From JBEDKD01 sp041172365 (GTDB taxonomy: Bacteria > Cyanobacteriota > Cyanobacteriia > Cyanobacteriales > Microcoleaceae): a DNA stretch of 6,412 nucleotides. This document shows, in pieces, positions 4,229 through 6,412 of this stretch. The first letter of the stretch is position 1. The number at the start of each line of letters is the position of its first letter. The stretch is taken from contig JBEDKD010000417.1 in NCBI GenBank assembly GCA_041172365.1, positions 1 to 6,412 of the forward strand. The letters are read 5' to 3'. Under the pieces are notes generated by a model that was not told where the DNA came from, searched no databases, and saw only the letters and a list, made by a program, of their open reading frames with translations. The position numbers and the translations under genes are program-made.

Positions 4229-5344
4229 ATGACATTCTGCACAGAAAAAATCACAAATATCAACAGCAGAAATACCCCCCCCGAATTTGAAGAAATCATC
4301 GCGGAAAAAAGCCAGAATTTTGTCGATCGCGCATGGATATTCACCGCGATGAACAACTTTATGGCACGGTGGAATCATGGGTATTTTTCCCTAATCGGTT
4401 ATCCGGGGAGTGGCAAAAGCGCGATTCTCGCCCAAATGGTGAAAGAAAACCCATCAATCCATTATTATAATTGTCAAATCCAGGGCAAAAATCGAGCCGA
4501 TCAATTTTTGGAAAACCTGAGCACCCAATTAATCAACCGTTACCCATTAGGCATATCATCCTTACCCGAAAATGCCACAGAAGACGGAAGCTATTTCGCC
4601 TTTTTACTTCAGAAAATCGCGGATATTCTGCCCCGCTCCCAAAAAATAATCATTGCCATAGATGCCCTCGATGCCATAGATCCCAATAGTCAACCCAGCT
4701 ATACAAATCTCTTTTATCTACCCAGATATCTACCCGATCGCGTGTATTTTCTGTTAACAAGCCGACCGATTTCTCAAGGGAAATTAAAATTATTAATAGA
4801 AGCACCCCAGGAAACGATTAATCTGGAAAAATACCCAGATAAAACCCGCGGTGAAATGGAAGAATATATCAGGAAATTTTGCGCCGACGAAAAAAATACT
4901 CTGCTGAAATTGAATGCAGAAATGGGGATTAATAGTGAAGCAGAATTGAGTAATATTTTACTCGAAAAAAGTGCCTTAAATTGGATGTATTTAAGTGAGA
5001 TATTAAAGGCAATTCGGGAAGGTTATTACCGAGAAAGACAGGATTTCGAGCAAATCCCCCCAGGATTAAACAGCTATTATCAACAACATCGGGAAAAAAT
5101 GTTAAGTCAGACACCCTCGGAATTAGAATTACAGCTATTAAAGACATTGGGAGAAGCCCCTGACGCGCAAACTCTCGACGCGATTACCAAACAAATAGAT
5201 GGAGATGACTATGAGATCGAAGAAATCTTAGAGAATTGGGGGGAATTTTTGCGAGTAGAGGAAAGAGAATTAGACAAATATTATCAATTATATCATCCCA
5301 GTTTTCAGCAATTTTTCAGGGACGATCGCGCTAAATTTCCGTGA
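4229..5344 (+). CDS. Minimal STAND (NACHT-like) NTPase, 371 aa
   Basis: The start ATG 4229 has AGGAG (4215-4219) 9 nt upstream. The protein begins almost directly at the NTPase: FVDRAWIF at 31-38, Walker A GYPGSGKS at 57-64, Walker B KIIIAIDALDAI at 139-150, and a RVYFLLTSRP strand at 171-180. NWMYLSEILKAIREGYY (251-267) and PPGLNSYY (277-284) follow, then a winged-helix-like region ending YHPSFQQFF at 355-363. It is a diverged paralogue of the product split over 1663-3205 but lacks the N-terminal HTH-like domain, the linker and the WD40 sensor. It is uninterrupted, with all nucleotide-binding motifs intact. Lying 32 bp after the WD40 ORF, it is probably in the same transcript. It may be a helper NTPase or a remnant that lost its C-terminus; a palindromic repeat starts 29 bp after its stop. 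Confidence 0.85.
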   Translation: MTFCTEKITNINSRNTPPEFEEIIAEKSQNFVDRAWIFTAMNNFMARWNHGYFSLIGYPGSGKSAILAQMVKENPSIHYYNCQIQGKNRADQFLENLSTQLINRYPLGISSLPENATEDGSYFAFLLQKIADILPRSQKIIIAIDALDAIDPNSQPSYTNLFYLPRYLPDRVYFLLTSRPISQGKLKLLIEAPQETINLEKYPDKTRGEMEEYIRKFCADEKNTLLKLNAEMGINSEAELSNILLEKSALNWMYLSEILKAIREGYYRERQDFEQIPPGLNSYYQQHREKMLSQTPSELELQLLKTLGEAPDAQTLDAITKQIDGDDYEIEEILENWGEFLRVEERELDKYYQLYHPSFQQFFRDDRAKFP

Positions 5345-5373
5345 AAAAGCAGGGCTGTTTCATTCAAGGATTA

Positions 5374-5513
5374 GTAGGGGCGGGTTCCACGATCAATTCT
5401 ACTACCAACAAATAACCTAGATAAACCCGCCCTCCCCCCTTCTGAGGTGGGGATGGGGCGGGTTTATGTCATTTGTCGGTGAGTGTCAGAGATTTAGGCG
5501 AACCCGCCCCTAC
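5374..5513. repeat. Compound GC-rich inverted repeat element
   Basis: Outer perfect 14-bp arms GTAGGGGCGGGTTC (5374-5387) and complement (5500-5513). Inside is a further 12-bp inverted repeat (5421-5432/5456-5467). The block from AACCCGCCC to AGGTGGGGATG at 5424-5455 recurs imperfectly at 5501-5533. No ORF. It is a non-coding repeat of the cyanobacterial GTAGGGGCGGGTT type and lies directly after the STAND operon. Confidence 0.75.
5421..5467 (+). terminator. Possible terminator hairpin after the STAND operon
   Basis: The 12-bp perfect stem ATAAACCCGCCC/GGGCGGGTTTAT can extend inward through CCCC/GGGG pairs. No T-run follows, so it is a weak intrinsic-terminator candidate. It is the strongest hairpin downstream of the stop at 5344 and may serve in termination or 3' protection. 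Confidence 0.35.
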
Positions 5514-5591
5514 CCTCGTGAAAGGTGGGGATGACGCGATCGTAACAATTGCTGATAAAATCTTACCTTGAGGAATAAGCCTTGAGTATCC

Positions 5592-5664
5592 ATAAGACAT
5601 CTCCTCAAATTATGGTAGGGTAGCATTAGCCTGCCTTTGATCTGATTTTTGGAAGATGTCTTAT
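5592..5664. repeat. 73-bp inverted-repeat structure upstream of the Nudix gene
   Basis: Perfect 11-bp terminal arms ATAAGACATCT (5592-5602) and AGATGTCTTAT (5654-5664) enclose 51 bases containing a 6-bp hairpin GGTAGG/CCTGCC with one G-T pair (5614-5619/5630-5635). No clear target duplication is seen. It may be a small MITE or a structured leader, 32 bp before the Nudix start. Confidence 0.55.
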
Positions 5665-5696
5665 TGACTCAGTGCTAGTGGGAAACCGGAGTGAAA

Positions 5697-6152
5697 ATGC
5701 CAAATCAGACTACAACAAAACAAGTATCTGTGCAGAAGCAATTCCCCTTAACTACTGTGGGAGCGCTGGTTGTGAACCCGCGTGGAGAAGTCTTAATTGT
5801 CAAATCCACCAAATGGCGCGGGGCTTGGGGTGTACCTGGGGGAAAAGTAGATTGGGGGGAAACCCTAGAATCGGCACTCCTGAGAGAGTTTCGAGAAGAA
5901 GTTGGTCTCGATTTGACTAATATCAGTTTTGCATTATTACAAGAAGCGGTGCTAGATCCCCAATTTATGCGACAAGCCCATTTCATTATGGTTAACTATT
6001 ATGCCTTTTGCTCTGGTGAAACTATTACACCGAACGAAGAAATTGAGGAATGGGCTTGGGTAACACCACAAGAAGCTAAAGATTATCCCCTCAATTCCTA
6101 TACCCGTATCTTGATTGAAGACTATCTACAAAAGCCAATTAGTCGTTTATAA
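5697..6152 (+). CDS. Nudix hydrolase, 151 aa
   Basis: ATG 5697 is chosen because GGAG (5688-5691) lies 5 nt upstream; the in-frame GTG at 5691 overlaps that site and is less likely. The Nudix box is complete at residues 49-71: G-x5-E-x7-REFREEVGL, with the metal-binding glutamates E64, E67 and E68. The protein begins with an exposed tail, then the fold starts at TTVGALVVNPRGEVLIV; KWRGAWGVPGG precedes the box. Family members cleave nucleoside diphosphates linked to another moiety, such as ADP-ribose, oxidised NTPs or dinucleotides, using Mg or Mn. Substrate cannot be decided from the sequence. Length and single-domain form are typical. It probably shares a transcript with the dehydrogenase 26 bp downstream. 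Confidence 0.9.
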   Translation: MPNQTTTKQVSVQKQFPLTTVGALVVNPRGEVLIVKSTKWRGAWGVPGGKVDWGETLESALLREFREEVGLDLTNISFALLQEAVLDPQFMRQAHFIMVNYYAFCSGETITPNEEIEEWAWVTPQEAKDYPLNSYTRILIEDYLQKPISRL

Positions 6153-6178
6153 TACCAGAGTTAAACACCAAAATCATT

Positions 6179-6412
6179 ATGATGAAAAAAGCCCTAGTTA
6201 CGGGATCATCATCGGGTATTGGCAACGCGATCGCGCTCGATCTTGCCAGTAAAGGATTTGATGTGGCATTTCATTATCAGAAGAATGTAGAAGCCGCGAA
6301 AGACGCGAGTCAAAAAGCAGAGAGTTATGGAGTTAAATCCATTTTTATCGGGGCAGATGTGACAAATCCTGATCAAGCTCAGTCCCTTGTTGAACGTACC
6401 GTTGAGGAATTG
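6179..6412 (+). CDS. Short-chain dehydrogenase/reductase (SDR), N-terminal part, runs off the window
   Basis: Tandem ATGs at 6179 and 6182 in one frame; no strong ribosome site is seen, so the start is approximate. The first 78 residues are visible. KKALVTGSSSGIGNAIA contains the classical SDR nucleotide-binding motif TGxxxGIG (residues 8-15), and GADVT with Asp60 is the usual adenine-contacting segment. The HYQKN at 32-36 after the second strand is typical of classical SDRs of the FabG/glucose-dehydrogenase type. The catalytic YxxxK lies beyond the window, so activity and substrate cannot be judged. It contains an exact HIP1 octamer at 6227-6234. Confidence 0.9.
   Translation, partial: MMKKALVTGSSSGIGNAIALDLASKGFDVAFHYQKNVEAAKDASQKAESYGVKSIFIGADVTNPDQAQSLVERTVEEL
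6227..6234. repeat. HIP1 palindrome GCGATCGC
   Basis: Exact octamer within the SDR coding sequence (AACGCGATCGCG, encoding Asn-Ala-Ile-Ala). Matches the copy at 143-150. Confidence 0.85.

Noticed and set aside
5664..5690. TTGACT as the -35 of a Nudix promoter
   Set aside because: No plausible -10 hexamer occurs at 16-18 bp; TTGATC at 5637 likewise lacks a good partner.
5672..5986. Other frames overlapping the Nudix gene (5672-5920 plus, 5705-5986 minus)
   Set aside because: Shadows of the Nudix coding sequence, whose complete catalytic box fixes the true frame.

Overview
The window looks like a piece of a filamentous cyanobacterial genome, probably Oscillatoriales-like. The evidence is HIP1-type GCGATCGC palindromes and many near-matches (CGATCGCG), several GC-rich palindromic repeat elements of cyanobacterial type, and a STAND NTPase/WD40 locus of the kind abundant in these genomes. 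This assignment is inference; no rRNA or species marker is present.

Layout. Positions 84-1292 hold a leftward gene set: a candidate promoter (1265-1292), a 52-aa ORF (1075-1233), a 102-aa zinc-ribbon/single-membrane-helix protein (703-1011), a 127-aa protein of unknown function (180-563) and a convincing intrinsic terminator (84-125). A palindromic repeat lies between the last two genes. The divergent spacer 1234-1662 is dense with structure: six GTCTAA motifs, three of them phased at exactly 10 bp; a 170-bp MITE-like element (1428-1597) flanked by TTGACG direct repeats; and a good sigma70-type promoter (TTGACG, 17 bp, TAAAAT) reading right.

The rightward operon (1663-5344) encodes two related STAND (NACHT-like) NTPases. 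The first resembles a single protein of about 840 aa (HTH-like N-terminus, NTPase, winged-helix-like middle, linker, WD40 blades). Here it is divided over three overlapping reading frames (1663-2763, 2753-3205, 3189-4196). Each downstream frame is preceded by a Shine-Dalgarno-like sequence at a workable distance. The locus also contains a 45-bp tandem duplication, an 18-bp tandem duplication and near-identical WD40 units. It is either a decaying or phase-variable gene or a split, translationally coupled version of a normally single-chain sensor. The fourth ORF (4229-5344) is an intact but minimal STAND core without the N-terminal domain or WD40 sensor.

Positions 5345-5696 contain no gene, but carry a compound GC-rich inverted repeat and a 73-bp inverted-repeat structure. 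The right end is ordinary metabolism: a Nudix hydrolase (5697-6152) and, 26 bp downstream, the first 78 residues of a short-chain dehydrogenase that runs off the window.

The most notable parts are the three-way split STAND-WD40 locus, its MITE-abutted promoter, the 10-bp phased GTCTAA array between the two gene sets, and the divergent set of small unknown proteins. A defence or signalling role for the STAND genes is known for the superfamily but is not shown by this sequence.
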